Assembly: GCF_001905445.1 (NCBI RefSeq)
Contig: NZ_LIVQ01000006.1
Coordinates: 62,001 to 126,000, forward strand
Direction of reading: 5' to 3'
DNA from: Streptomyces sp. CB00455
GTDB taxonomy: Bacteria > Actinomycetota > Actinomycetes > Streptomycetales > Streptomycetaceae
DNA length: 64,000 nucleotides
The translations under genes and the position numbers were made by a program. Positions 38,448 through 46,576 of this stretch are shown here, in pieces (the stretch's first letter is position 1; every line of letters starts with the position of its first letter). The notes under the pieces were generated by a model. The model was not told where the DNA came from and did no database searches. It was given only the letters and a program-made list of their open reading frames with translations.

Positions 38448-40157
38448 GTGGGGTCAGGGGAGAGGGAGAGGAAGAGTACGGACGCACGTGCCGACCCCGT
38501 ACCGGACGGCCCGGCCGGGACGGGGGTCGCCTCCGGCGGCGGTCCCGGGGCGGGGCTCGGGGACGGGGCGGGGCGCGGGGACGGGGACGGGGAGCGGGAC
38601 GGACGCAGCGACCAGGGCGGGCGCGGGGGCGCGGCTCGGGGCGCCGCGCGGGCGCCGGGGCGGCCGCCGGCCCCCGTGGTCGCCTCCCTGATGCTCGGCA
38701 TGGCGCTCGTCGCCCTCGACAGCACGATCGTCTCCACCGCCGTCCCCCAGATCGTGGGCGACCTCGGCGGCTTCGCGGTCTTCTCCTGGCTCTTCTCCGG
38801 CTACCTGCTGGCCGTCACCGTCACCCTCCCCGTCTACGGCAAACTGTCCGACACCTTCGGCCGCAAGCCCGTCCTGCTCTTCGGCATAGGCCTCTTCCTC
38901 GTCGGCTCGCTGCTGTGCGCGCTGGCCTGGAACATGGCCGCCCTGATCGCCTTCCGGATCGTCCAGGGCCTGGGCGGCGGCGCCCTGCAGGGCACGATCC
39001 AGACCCTGGCCGGCGACCTCTACCCGCTGAAGGAGCGGCCGAGGATCCAGGCCCGGATGTCCACCGTCTGGGCCACCTCGGCCGTGGCCGGTCCGGCGCT
39101 CGGCGGGCTGCTCGCCTCGTACGCGCACTGGCGCTGGATCTTCCTGATCAACCTGCCGCTGGCCGCCCTCGCCCTGTGGATGATCACCCGTCACCTGGTG
39201 GAGCCCGTACGGTCCCCGGACCGCCGGGGCCCGGTGGACTGGGCGGGGGCGCTGGGGGTCTTCGCCTGCGGCGGCCTGCTGCTCTTCGCGCTGGTCCAGG
39301 GCGGGGTCGCCTGGCCCTGGCTGTCCGCGCCCTCGCTCGGGCTGCTGGCCGCGACCGCGGTACTGGCCGCGGTGGTGGTCCGGATCGAACGCCGGGCCGA
39401 GGAACCGATCCTGCCCGGCTGGGTGTGGCGCCGGCGCACCATCGCCGCCGTCAACCTGGCCATGGCGGCGCTCGGGCTGCTGATGGTGGCCCCGATGGTG
39501 TTCATGCCGACGTACGCCCAGTCCGTCCTCGGCCTCGGACCGGTCAGCGCGGGGCTGGTGATGTCCGTGATGACCCTGAGCTGGCCCATCAGCGCCGCCC
39601 TGAGCCAGCACGTCTACCGGCGCATCGGCTTCCGGAACACCGCAGCCGTCGGAATCGCTCTGGCCGCGGTGATCCTGTACTCCTTCACCCTGCTCCCCCA
39701 CCCCGCGCGGCCCTGGCAGCCGGCGCTGATCATGCTGCTGCTGGGCGGCGCCCTCGGCCTGTTCCAGCTGCCGCTGATCGTCGGGGTGCAGTCCACCGTG
39801 GGCTGGGCCGAGCGGGGGACCGCGACGGCCTCGGTGCTGTTCTCGCGGCAGGTCGGCCAGAGCGTCGGCGCGGCCCTGCTGGGGGCCGTCGCCAACGCCA
39901 CCGTCGCCGCCCGCCTGGCACGGGCGCCCGTACCCGGACTGCCGGACCACCTGGACGGCGTGTCGAAGGCCCTGGACCAGCCGGACCTGCTCGCCCCGGC
40001 CGCCGCCGGCTACCTGCGCGACACCGTGGCCGCCGCCGTGGACCACATCTTCCTCGGCGCGACGGGCGCGGCCGTGGCCTCGCTGCTGGCGCTGCTGCTG
40101 CTGGCGCCGCGCCGGTTCCCGGTCCTGCCGGAGCAGGGCGAGGAGCAACGGGCCTGA
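38448..40157 (+). CDS. MFS transporter, DHA2/EmrB-QacA family
   Basis: A 569-residue drug:H+ antiporter-2 type exporter. After a Gly/Asp/Arg-rich hydrophilic N-terminal stretch of about 70 residues (low-complexity DG repeats), 14 membrane helices follow. The motif A loop is GKLSDTFGRKPVLL, the motif D1 region LDSTIVSTAVPQI, and motif C in helix 5 is WATSAVAGPALGG. It would expel lipophilic drugs or a natural product. GTG at 38448 has GGAAGG seven bases upstream; a GTG seven codons earlier (38427) is equally in frame. No TetR-type regulator is adjacent. The gene is divergent from the ABC operon, sharing the palindrome-rich gap. Confidence 0.88.
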   Translation: MGSGERERKSTDARADPVPDGPAGTGVASGGGPGAGLGDGAGRGDGDGERDGRSDQGGRGGAARGAARAPGRPPAPVVASLMLGMALVALDSTIVSTAVPQIVGDLGGFAVFSWLFSGYLLAVTVTLPVYGKLSDTFGRKPVLLFGIGLFLVGSLLCALAWNMAALIAFRIVQGLGGGALQGTIQTLAGDLYPLKERPRIQARMSTVWATSAVAGPALGGLLASYAHWRWIFLINLPLAALALWMITRHLVEPVRSPDRRGPVDWAGALGVFACGGLLLFALVQGGVAWPWLSAPSLGLLAATAVLAAVVVRIERRAEEPILPGWVWRRRTIAAVNLAMAALGLLMVAPMVFMPTYAQSVLGLGPVSAGLVMSVMTLSWPISAALSQHVYRRIGFRNTAAVGIALAAVILYSFTLLPHPARPWQPALIMLLLGGALGLFQLPLIVGVQSTVGWAERGTATASVLFSRQVGQSVGAALLGAVANATVAARLARAPVPGLPDHLDGVSKALDQPDLLAPAAAGYLRDTVAAAVDHIFLGATGAAVASLLALLLLAPRRFPVLPEQGEEQRA

Positions 40158-40233
40158 CACCGGAGCGACTTGTCATGCCCGGGGCCAACAGGTAAGCCTT
40201 GCCCGAGACCGTTTTCCGGGGGGACGACGACAC

Positions 40234-41094
40234 ATGGCTTCCGCACTCTGCGCACTGGCGCTCCTGGCCGCGCTGACCGTACCGCTCGCCGTGCGGCTGC
40301 GCCGGCACCCGGCCTTCATCACGGGCCGCGACGGCCGGCTGTCCACCTCGACGGCGCTGGCCCTGGCCTGGACGGTGATCCTCGTCTGGCTGCTGCTCAC
40401 CACGCTGGGCTACGGGCTGACCGCGGGCGGAGCCGCCGGCTACTTCCGGGGCGGCCACGGCCCGCTGTCCGCGCTGACGACGGTGTACCTGCCGCTGCTC
40501 GGAGGCCCGTACGCGGCCCTGATCGGGGCGAAGACGGTCGTCGGCATGCGGGTGGAGAAGGGCACCCTGGCCAAGCCGGCCCCCAGGCACGCGGATTCGG
40601 GGCGCCGGCCGCTGCGGGAGCTGATCGCGAACGACAGCGGCCGGACGGACCTGGTCGACCTGCAGTACGTCGTCCTGAGCGCGGTCACGATGCTCTACGT
40701 CGTGCTGTTCTTCCTCTCGGACGTGGCCGGCGGCCTGCCGCCCCTGCCCACCGAGATATGGGCCCTGACGGGGGCTCCGGCGGGGGCGTACCTGTTGAAC
40801 AAGCTGGCCACCCGCGCCAACCCGGTGATCACCGACGTCTCCCTCTCCGGCGGCCTGCTCACGGTCGAGGGCGGCGGCTTCACCCGGGACCCGGTGGGCG
40901 CCACGACCCACGTCACCGTCGACGACACGCCCCTCCCTGCCGCGCCCGACCCGCTGACCGGCGCCCTCAGGGCCCCGCTGCCGACGCCGCTGGCGCCGCC
41001 CTTCACGGTGGTCGTCACGGCCAGAGGCCTGCGCAGCGACCCGTACCGCTACGACACCCCCGCGCCCGCGGTACCGGCACAGCGCACCTCTTAG
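40234..41094 (+). CDS. Hypothetical membrane protein
   Basis: A 286-residue protein with four or five hydrophobic segments: SALCALALLAALTVPLAV, TALALAWTVILVWLLLTTLGY, VYLPLLGGPYAALIGAKTVVGM, VVLSAVTMLYVVLFFLSDVAG and a weak fifth. The C-terminal 80 residues (ITDVSLSGGLLTVEGGGFTRDPVGATTHVTVDD) form a beta-rich, IPT/TIG-like domain, probably extracytoplasmic. The family is not recognised. The ATG follows GGGGGGA at normal spacing. It lies 76 bases after the MFS gene, so it may be co-transcribed. A hairpin terminator starts four bases after its stop. Confidence 0.7.
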   Translation: MASALCALALLAALTVPLAVRLRRHPAFITGRDGRLSTSTALALAWTVILVWLLLTTLGYGLTAGGAAGYFRGGHGPLSALTTVYLPLLGGPYAALIGAKTVVGMRVEKGTLAKPAPRHADSGRRPLRELIANDSGRTDLVDLQYVVLSAVTMLYVVLFFLSDVAGGLPPLPTEIWALTGAPAGAYLLNKLATRANPVITDVSLSGGLLTVEGGGFTRDPVGATTHVTVDDTPLPAAPDPLTGALRAPLPTPLAPPFTVVVTARGLRSDPYRYDTPAPAVPAQRTS

Positions 41095-41098
41095 GGAA

Positions 41099-41142
41099 GG
41101 TCCTGCCGATCACGCCCCGGGCCCGGCCTGATCGGCAGGACC
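41099..41142. terminator. Terminator hairpin overlapping the end of the coiled-coil gene
   Basis: Perfect 14-bp arms ggtcctgccgatca and its complement with a 16-base loop. The left arm contains the stop codon of the minus-strand gene, so the last codons of that gene lie within the hairpin. Confidence 0.75.
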
Positions 41143-42012
41143 CTCCCAGGCCGGGGTGCGGCCCGTCAGGGCTGCCAGGCTGGAGCGGACGTGGTTCATG
41201 TGCGCCCGCATCTCCTCCTGGGACTCGGCGTGCTCCCGCAGGATCCGCTCCGTCTCCCGGCCGATCCGCTCCTCTTGCACCCTGGCCGCCGCGATCACCT
41301 CGCCGGCGGCGGCCTCCGCGTCCTCCTGCCCGTGCCGCGCCGATTCCTCCGCCTCGGCGAAGTCGCGCCGGGCCTGCGCCAGCCGTGCCTGTGCCGCCCG
41401 CTCCAGCTCCGTGTGGCGTGCCTCCAGCTCCGCCTCGCGCGTCGCCAGCTCCCGCTCGGCCGCCTCCCAGCGCTCCGCCTGCTCCTGCTCGCGCTCCGCC
41501 AGCAGCGCCTGCGACCGCCGCCGCATCTCGTCCAGCGCCGCCTGCGCCTCGCCGCGCCACGCCTCCGCGTCGTCCCGCGCCTCCGCCCGCGCCGCGTCCG
41601 CCTCCTGCTGCGCCCGCAACAGCCCCTGCCGGGCCCGGACCTCCGTCTGCTCGCGCACCGACTCCGCGTCCTGGCGCGCCAGCTCCGCCACCCGGTCCGC
41701 GTGCGCCTCGGCCGCGCCCTGCGTCGTGAACACGTCCGCGCGCGCGTCCGCCCGTACGCAGTCCGCCTCTTCCTGCGCGAGCAACAGGATCCGGCGGGCC
41801 CGCTCGCTCAGGTCCTCGTACGTCTGCGGAGCCAGCGTGGCGACCGCCTCGCGCAGCCGCGCCGCCTCCGCCTCCATCTGCTTGGCCAGGACGGTCAGGC
41901 GTGCGACGCGTTCCCATGCCTCGTCACGGCTGCCGGAGAGCCGGGCGAGATACCGGTCGACCTCTTCCTTGCGGTAACCACGGCCGCGCACGGTCGCAAT
42001 GGGTGCACTCAT
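41110..42012 (-). CDS. DivIVA-like coiled-coil protein
   Basis: A 300-residue, almost wholly helical protein rich in Ala, Glu, Arg and Gln. The N terminus (VRGRGYRKEEVDRYLARLSGSRDEAWERV) resembles the membrane-targeting N-terminal segment of DivIVA. Residues 35-285 form a continuous coiled coil. Streptomyces has several such polarity or cytoskeleton proteins (DivIVA, Scy, FilP); this one is shorter and none of those by length. The final residues lie in a terminator hairpin. Spacing of about 120 bases and a hairpin separate it from the upstream SUKH-4 fusion gene on the same strand, so it may be independent. Confidence 0.75.
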   Translation of the reverse strand: MSAPIATVRGRGYRKEEVDRYLARLSGSRDEAWERVARLTVLAKQMEAEAARLREAVATLAPQTYEDLSERARRILLLAQEEADCVRADARADVFTTQGAAEAHADRVAELARQDAESVREQTEVRARQGLLRAQQEADAARAEARDDAEAWRGEAQAALDEMRRRSQALLAEREQEQAERWEAAERELATREAELEARHTELERAAQARLAQARRDFAEAEESARHGQEDAEAAAGEVIAAARVQEERIGRETERILREHAESQEEMRAHMNHVRSSLAALTGRTPAWEGPADQAGPGA

Positions 42013-42078
42013 CCGGGAAGCGCCTCTCTCGCGGGGATTCCTGCCAAGGATGCGTCATTTGCTCCCAGAAGCCGGAAT

Positions 42079-42117
42079 GGCCGGGCCGAGACCCTGTTCG
42101 AGGGGCTCGGCCCGGCC
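42079..42117. terminator. Terminator hairpin downstream of the SUKH-4 fusion gene
   Basis: Perfect 12-bp arms ggccgggccgag and its complement with a 15-base loop, 18 bases after the stop codon. Confidence 0.8.
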
Positions 42118-42134
42118 ATGAACCGATCATCCGA

Positions 42135-44732
42135 TCAGAGCAGTCCGTCCCACATCTGTTCCAGCAGCACCGACCACCAGCTCTCCGGCGAAGCCAGTGC
42201 CCCGGTGTCCAGGCCCGCAAGGTTCGTCTGGAAATCGACCGTCCAGCGTCCCGCCTGCTCCGGCGTCAGGTGCTGGCGCAGCCGCCACATGTGGCCCAGC
42301 ATCGCGAGGGACCGCACGAACTGCGGCAGGCTGGAGTTCACGAACTGCGGCGGCACCGGCGCGCCGCCAGGACCACCCTCGACGGGCACCGCCACGATGT
42401 GCGCCGTGCCGTACTGCACGCACAGCGCCTTGCCGAAGTCACTGCCGACGACCAGGTACGAACCCGCGTCGGACGCCGGCTGCACCTGCCGCTGCGCGGC
42501 CAGCTCGGCCAGCGTCGGCACCGGCTGGCCCGGCACCGCCTGCGCCCAGAAGAACGGCCCGAAGTCGACGGGCAGGCCCGACCACATCAGCGTCTGCGCC
42601 ACGATCTCCGGCACGCCCTGACGGGACACCGCCCGCTGGTCGAAGCGGAACACGCCCTGCGGCCCGAACGCCCCCGCCAGCTCCTGCGCGATCGCGTCCA
42701 GCGGGATCGCCGGCTGCAGCTGCACCTGCGGCAGGGGTGCCCGCACCGGCGCGGGGCGCGCCGGTCCGTCGGCCACCTGGTGCAGCTCGCCCTGGTGGGT
42801 GAGCAGGTGGCGCATGCCCTGCCGGCGTCCCGCGTGGTCCTTGCCGTACGGCGCCACGCTGGTGATCCGCACCTGCGGCCAGGTCTCCCGGATCATCCGG
42901 GCGCAGTAACCGCCGGGCAGCTCACAGGACTCCAGCTCGGTGTGCAGCTCCAGCACCTGCTGCGGCGGCACGTTCATGGCGCGCAGCTCGTACAGGATCT
43001 GCCATTCGGGGTGCGGGGTGCCGGGGGCGGAACGGCGGATGAGCTGCTGCTCGGAGCCGTCGGGGGCGCGGTAGCGGAGCACGGCCTGGTAGCCGGGGCC
43101 GACCGTGGGCACGCCGGTGGGCGCCGGGGGCTGCTGGGCGACCGGGCCGCCCGGCGGCGGGCCGGGGGGCGCCGGCGGCCCGCCGACGGAGGGGCCGGCC
43201 AGCATCGTCGCGGCGTGGTCGATCCCACCCGCCGGCGTACCGGGAGCCCCGGGCGCGCCGGGCGGGCCGGGGGGCTGCGGTACGCCGGGACCCGCGAGCA
43301 TGGTGGCCGCGTGATGGGCCCCGCCACCCGGCGCACCGGGCGGACCGGGAGGAGCCGGCGGCTGACCCACCGCGGGCCCCGCCAGCATCGTCGCGGCATG
43401 GTCGATCGCACCCGCCGGCGTACCGGGAGCCCCGGGCGGACCGGGAGGACCGGGAGGACCGGGAGGCTGGTTCGCACCCGAAGTACCGGGCGCACCCGGC
43501 GGGCCGGGAGGCTGCGGTACGCCGGGACCCGCGAGCATGGTGGCCGCGTGATGGGCCGCGCCACCCGGCGCACCGGGCGGACCGGGAGGAGCCGGCGGCT
43601 GACCCACCGCGGGCCCCGCCAGCATCGTCGCGGCATGGTCGATCCCACCCGCCGGCGTACCGGGAGCCCCGGCCGGCCGGGCGGCCTGCCCGCCCGGCGA
43701 CGACGGCTGCTCCCCGGAGCCCGGACCGGCGGAGCCACCCGGCACCCCGGGCGGGCCCGGCGGCGTCGGCGGCTGCGCCGAGGCGCCCCGAGCGGCCGGG
43801 CGGGAGAGCTGGGCCTTGCTGGTGGGCGCGTCGGCGATGTCACTCGCCTCCGTGCCGATCGCCGGCACGACCGCTGTCCTCGGCAGCCCGCTGCCGCCGG
43901 GCATCAGGGTGGTCTGCGCCTCGGGGGCCACGCCGGACGACGGGGCGTCGTCCAGGTCCGACCCGGACAGCGGCGGCGCGAACACGGTCGCGGGCAGCGG
44001 CACGGACACGTCGTCCGTACCGGGGTTCACATCGGTCCCGGCCCACGGCGTGGCATCGGCCGGCACACCGTCGTTGGCGGTCGGCTCGTAGGGGATCTCA
44101 CCCCCGCGCCGCAGCGGTACCGCATCCACATCCACGCGGCCCTGCGCGGACCCGGCGGCGGCCGGAACCGGCTCCGGCGCCGACTCCGGCGCGGCGGGAA
44201 CGGAATCCGAAGAAGAAGAGGAGCCCGAGGCCGAGCCCGAAGCCGAGCCCGAGGAAGACGAACCCGGAGCGGGGGCCGAAACCGGGGCCGGGGCCGGGGC
44301 CGGAGCCGACTGTCCGGAAGCCGCCGGGGTCGCACCGGAGCCCGCGCCCCGCGGAATTCCCGCACGGTCCGCGGCCTCCTGGAGCCACTCCGGCGGGCTC
44401 AGCATGAACGAGGTCTGCTCCGAGTCGATCCGCGGCGGCGGAACGGAAGCCTCCGCAGCCACCGCGGCCGCCGACCCCCCGTAATCCTCCTCGTACCGGC
44501 GGATCACCTCACCCACCGGCAGGCCCGGCCACAGCGTCACCTCCCCGCTGTCCCGTGCGATGACCAGACGATGCCGGCCACCACCGGAGACCGGACCGGC
44601 CGCGCGGTCCTCCGCCCACACCACGAACCCGAGCCCGAACTCCCTTACCCGCACCTCCCGGTGCTGGTACGCGGGCACGTCGCCGTTGATCCACTCCTCG
44701 GCGCGCTCCTGCGCCTGCGCAAATGTCACCAC
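42135..44732 (-). CDS. YrhB-like domain, repeat linker, XOO_2897-like deaminase and SUKH-4 domain fusion
   Basis: An 865-residue multidomain protein with no signal peptide or membrane helix. Residues about 1-85 resemble the YrhB/Imm35 domain (REFGLGFVVWAED, HRLVIARDSGEVTLWPGLP). Residues 100-540 are a Pro/Gly/Ser/Ala linker with serine runs and five HAATMLAGP motifs. Residues about 547-650 match nucleic-acid deaminases of the XOO_2897 type: His574-Pro-Glu576, then Cys603 and Cys610 (ESCELPGGYCARMI). The C terminus (about 665-865) has the SUKH-4 signature FVNSSLPQFVRSL and SPESWWSVLLEQMWDGLL. In polymorphic toxin systems such deaminases are toxins and SUKH/YrhB are immunity domains; finding both in one chain suggests an intracellular regulated enzyme. 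The start lies in a cluster of ATG/GTG codons (44750-44729). GTG at 44732 was chosen for its GGGGTGA upstream. Confidence 0.85.
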   Translation of the reverse strand: MVTFAQAQERAEEWINGDVPAYQHREVRVREFGLGFVVWAEDRAAGPVSGGGRHRLVIARDSGEVTLWPGLPVGEVIRRYEEDYGGSAAAVAAEASVPPPRIDSEQTSFMLSPPEWLQEAADRAGIPRGAGSGATPAASGQSAPAPAPAPVSAPAPGSSSSGSASGSASGSSSSSDSVPAAPESAPEPVPAAAGSAQGRVDVDAVPLRRGGEIPYEPTANDGVPADATPWAGTDVNPGTDDVSVPLPATVFAPPLSGSDLDDAPSSGVAPEAQTTLMPGGSGLPRTAVVPAIGTEASDIADAPTSKAQLSRPAARGASAQPPTPPGPPGVPGGSAGPGSGEQPSSPGGQAARPAGAPGTPAGGIDHAATMLAGPAVGQPPAPPGPPGAPGGAAHHAATMLAGPGVPQPPGPPGAPGTSGANQPPGPPGPPGPPGAPGTPAGAIDHAATMLAGPAVGQPPAPPGPPGAPGGGAHHAATMLAGPGVPQPPGPPGAPGAPGTPAGGIDHAATMLAGPSVGGPPAPPGPPPGGPVAQQPPAPTGVPTVGPGYQAVLRYRAPDGSEQQLIRRSAPGTPHPEWQILYELRAMNVPPQQVLELHTELESCELPGGYCARMIRETWPQVRITSVAPYGKDHAGRRQGMRHLLTHQGELHQVADGPARPAPVRAPLPQVQLQPAIPLDAIAQELAGAFGPQGVFRFDQRAVSRQGVPEIVAQTLMWSGLPVDFGPFFWAQAVPGQPVPTLAELAAQRQVQPASDAGSYLVVGSDFGKALCVQYGTAHIVAVPVEGGPGGAPVPPQFVNSSLPQFVRSLAMLGHMWRLRQHLTPEQAGRWTVDFQTNLAGLDTGALASPESWWSVLLEQMWDGLL
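43192..43670. repeat. In-frame tandem duplication (period 237 bp) inside the SUKH-4 fusion gene
   Basis: The segment starting cccgcgagcatggtggccgc at 43291 recurs at 43528 with few changes, and flanking units starting gccagcatcgtcgcggc occur three times. It encodes GPPG-rich linker blocks each carrying HAATMLAGP. Confidence 0.85.
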
Positions 44733-44739
44733 CGCGCCG

Positions 44740-45771
44740 TCACCCCTCATCCGAACCGGCACGCACCACGGGAACCGGCCCCCCGGCGGCAACCGCACCC
44801 GCCACGGGAACCGAGCGCGCGAATCCGCCGTCCACCATCAGACCGGCCACCGTCTCCAGCTCCGGCGGGTTGCCCGCCAACCGCTCCAGAAAGGCGTCGA
44901 AATCACCGCCGCACGGCAGCAACAGCCGCTCCACGCGCTCCTGGACCGACCAGCCGTCCCGGTCGCGGGCGTCGTCGTACGGGGAGAACCACACCGTCCC
45001 GACGCCCTCGCCCTTCACCTTCACCGCGAGCAGGCCGCCCTGCGCGAAGGCCACACACAGGTAGTCCTTCGTCAGGTGGTCCCGCAGGCACTTGTTGACG
45101 TACACCAGGTCATTGACCGCCGCCTCCTCGCGCACGGTGAAGAACGGCTGGTCCACCAGCACCCCGAGGTCCACGTCCAGCCCCGCGCCGACCGGCGCAC
45201 AGCCGCCCGCCGCCTTGAGGAAGGAGCGGTACGCCTCCGGCAGCCGGTAGCCGAGGTCCTCCTCGACGCCCTGCACCTGCTCCTCGGAGACCGACACCAC
45301 GGACTTCGGCAGCTCCAGGTGCGCCGGACGCACCTCCTGCAACGGCCGCGTCCCGCGCTTGTCGTGGTCCACCGGCGCCGTCGTCAGGCCCGCGTGGTGC
45401 CGCAGCAGCGCCTTCACCTCGACCGGGACCAGCTCCATGCGCCGCGAACCCGCGACGTGGTGCCAGGTCCAGCCGTGCGGGGTCGCGACGGGGCCCACGG
45501 TGTCCCACAGCTCGTGGCCGGCCGCCCGCATCGCCGCGTTCGCGGACACGTAGTCCGTCAGCCGCAGCTCGTCCACCCCGAAGCCCTCTGGGGGCTCGGC
45601 GATCTCCACCGCCGCGCGCGCGTAGGCGGAGAAGTCCGGATGCCCGTTGCCGTCCATCCGCACCCCGTGGGGATGCCGAGCTGCCCGGACCGGGTCCGGG
45701 AAGTGCACGACCTGCCCCGAGTAAGCGGCGTTGGGTGGCGCGGCCTGCTGCCCGAGCCGGCCTGTCGTCAT
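44740..45771 (-). CDS. WHH-type nuclease domain fused to a SUKH (SMI1/KNR4) domain
   Basis: A 343-residue soluble protein. Residues about 20-140 fit the WHH family of HNH/EndoVII-fold nucleases: FPDPVRA, HPDFSAYARAAVEI, then the core GWTWHHVAGSRRMELVP (Trp103, His104, His105) and distal His125-His126. Residues 158-300 are a SUKH/SMI1 domain (VSEEQVQGVEEDLGYRLPEAYRSFLKAAGG). Nuclease and likely inhibitor in one chain without secretion signal differs from exported contact-dependent toxins. Gly/Val/Ala-rich residues end the protein. The ATG follows GGGGG at eight bases. It is the first gene of the minus-strand group, with seven bases before the next fusion gene, and divergent from the YwqJ/SUKH-3 pair. 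Confidence 0.85.
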   Translation of the reverse strand: MTTGRLGQQAAPPNAAYSGQVVHFPDPVRAARHPHGVRMDGNGHPDFSAYARAAVEIAEPPEGFGVDELRLTDYVSANAAMRAAGHELWDTVGPVATPHGWTWHHVAGSRRMELVPVEVKALLRHHAGLTTAPVDHDKRGTRPLQEVRPAHLELPKSVVSVSEEQVQGVEEDLGYRLPEAYRSFLKAAGGCAPVGAGLDVDLGVLVDQPFFTVREEAAVNDLVYVNKCLRDHLTKDYLCVAFAQGGLLAVKVKGEGVGTVWFSPYDDARDRDGWSVQERVERLLLPCGGDFDAFLERLAGNPPELETVAGLMVDGGFARSVPVAGAVAAGGPVPVVRAGSDEG

Positions 45772-46001
45772 GGCGGTAGCCCCCTGCTGGATCTGGCTGG
45801 TTCACCACAGCCTATGCGCTGGGGCAAGGGCCTCACCCGCCCGCGACCGGCGCACCCCACCCGGGGCCGGGAACATCCGAATTGATACGAATATTCGACC
45901 CCGCTTCCGCATGACAGGTGACATTTGGCAGGCTGTCCCCGCAGCACGGGGGCGTGCGCGACAGCGGCCACCACCGCCGCCACGGGAGGGAATGCACGAC
46001 C
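45772..46001. promoter_or_regulatory. Divergent promoter region of the toxin/immunity-like cluster
   Basis: The stretch 45875-45935 is clearly AT-richer than its surroundings and contains a short palindrome cgaatattcg (45886-45895 region). It should hold both divergent promoters, but no -35/-10 pair is clear. Confidence 0.4.
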
Positions 46002-46574
46002 ATGCAGAACACGGCAACACGTACAGATCCGGCCGACGCAACCCCGGGACCCCCCGGACCGTCGGACCCCGCAGCCGCCGAACCGGGCGGCCCCGCAGGC
46101 GATCCCCGCCTGCGCTGGAGCAGCACCGACGGCCGGCCCGCCGCACCCGTCCTGCGCTTCCGGCGCGACGGCATCCTCCCCACCGTCGCGGCAGCCCTCT
46201 CCGTACGCGGCGAAACCCTCACCGGCACCGCGGGCAAGGCCGACCAGCCGCCCGCGCTCCACCCGCTCGTCCAGGACTTCCTCGACACCCTCACCAGCGG
46301 CCAGCGCGAACGGTTCACCGGCCGGTGTCCGGAGGCCATCCTGCTCTCCCGGCACCTGGCCGCGGTCGAAGGCGCCCGGTCCCGGCGCGCCTCCCGCAAA
46401 CCGCTCTCCCCGAGCGAGGCCCGCCGCTCCCTGAAACACGCCAAGATCACCGCTCGCCGCATCCGCGAGGACGGCGACCCCCTCCACGGCAGCTATGCAC
46501 CACCCTGCCGCTCCTGCGAAGCACTCCTCGCCCACTTCGGCGTACGACCCGTCGACCTCACCCCCTCCGAGTAG
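46002..46574 (+). CDS. YwqJ-related deaminase
   Basis: A 190-residue protein whose C-terminal 100 residues carry the zinc motifs of the deaminase superfamily: Cys109-Pro-Glu111 in RCPEAILLSRHL and Pro168-Cys169-Arg-Ser-Cys172 in APPCRSCEALLAHF. This is the CxE...PCxxC arrangement of YwqJ-type nucleic-acid deaminases, which act as toxin domains in polymorphic toxins. The N-terminal 45 residues are Pro/Ala/Gly/Thr-rich and disordered, not a signal peptide. The ATG has GGGAGGG 12 bases upstream, somewhat distant. Two bases separate its stop from the SUKH-3 gene start, so the pair forms a deaminase-immunity operon. Confidence 0.85.
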   Translation: MQNTATRTDPADATPGPPGPSDPAAAEPGGPAGDPRLRWSSTDGRPAAPVLRFRRDGILPTVAAALSVRGETLTGTAGKADQPPALHPLVQDFLDTLTSGQRERFTGRCPEAILLSRHLAAVEGARSRRASRKPLSPSEARRSLKHAKITARRIREDGDPLHGSYAPPCRSCEALLAHFGVRPVDLTPSE

Positions 46575-46576
46575 CC

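Noticed and set aside
38454..40160. Antisense open frame opposite the MFS gene
   Set aside because: Its translation is Gln/Gly/Asp-rich shadow sequence; the MFS protein on the plus strand has all 14 helices and motifs.
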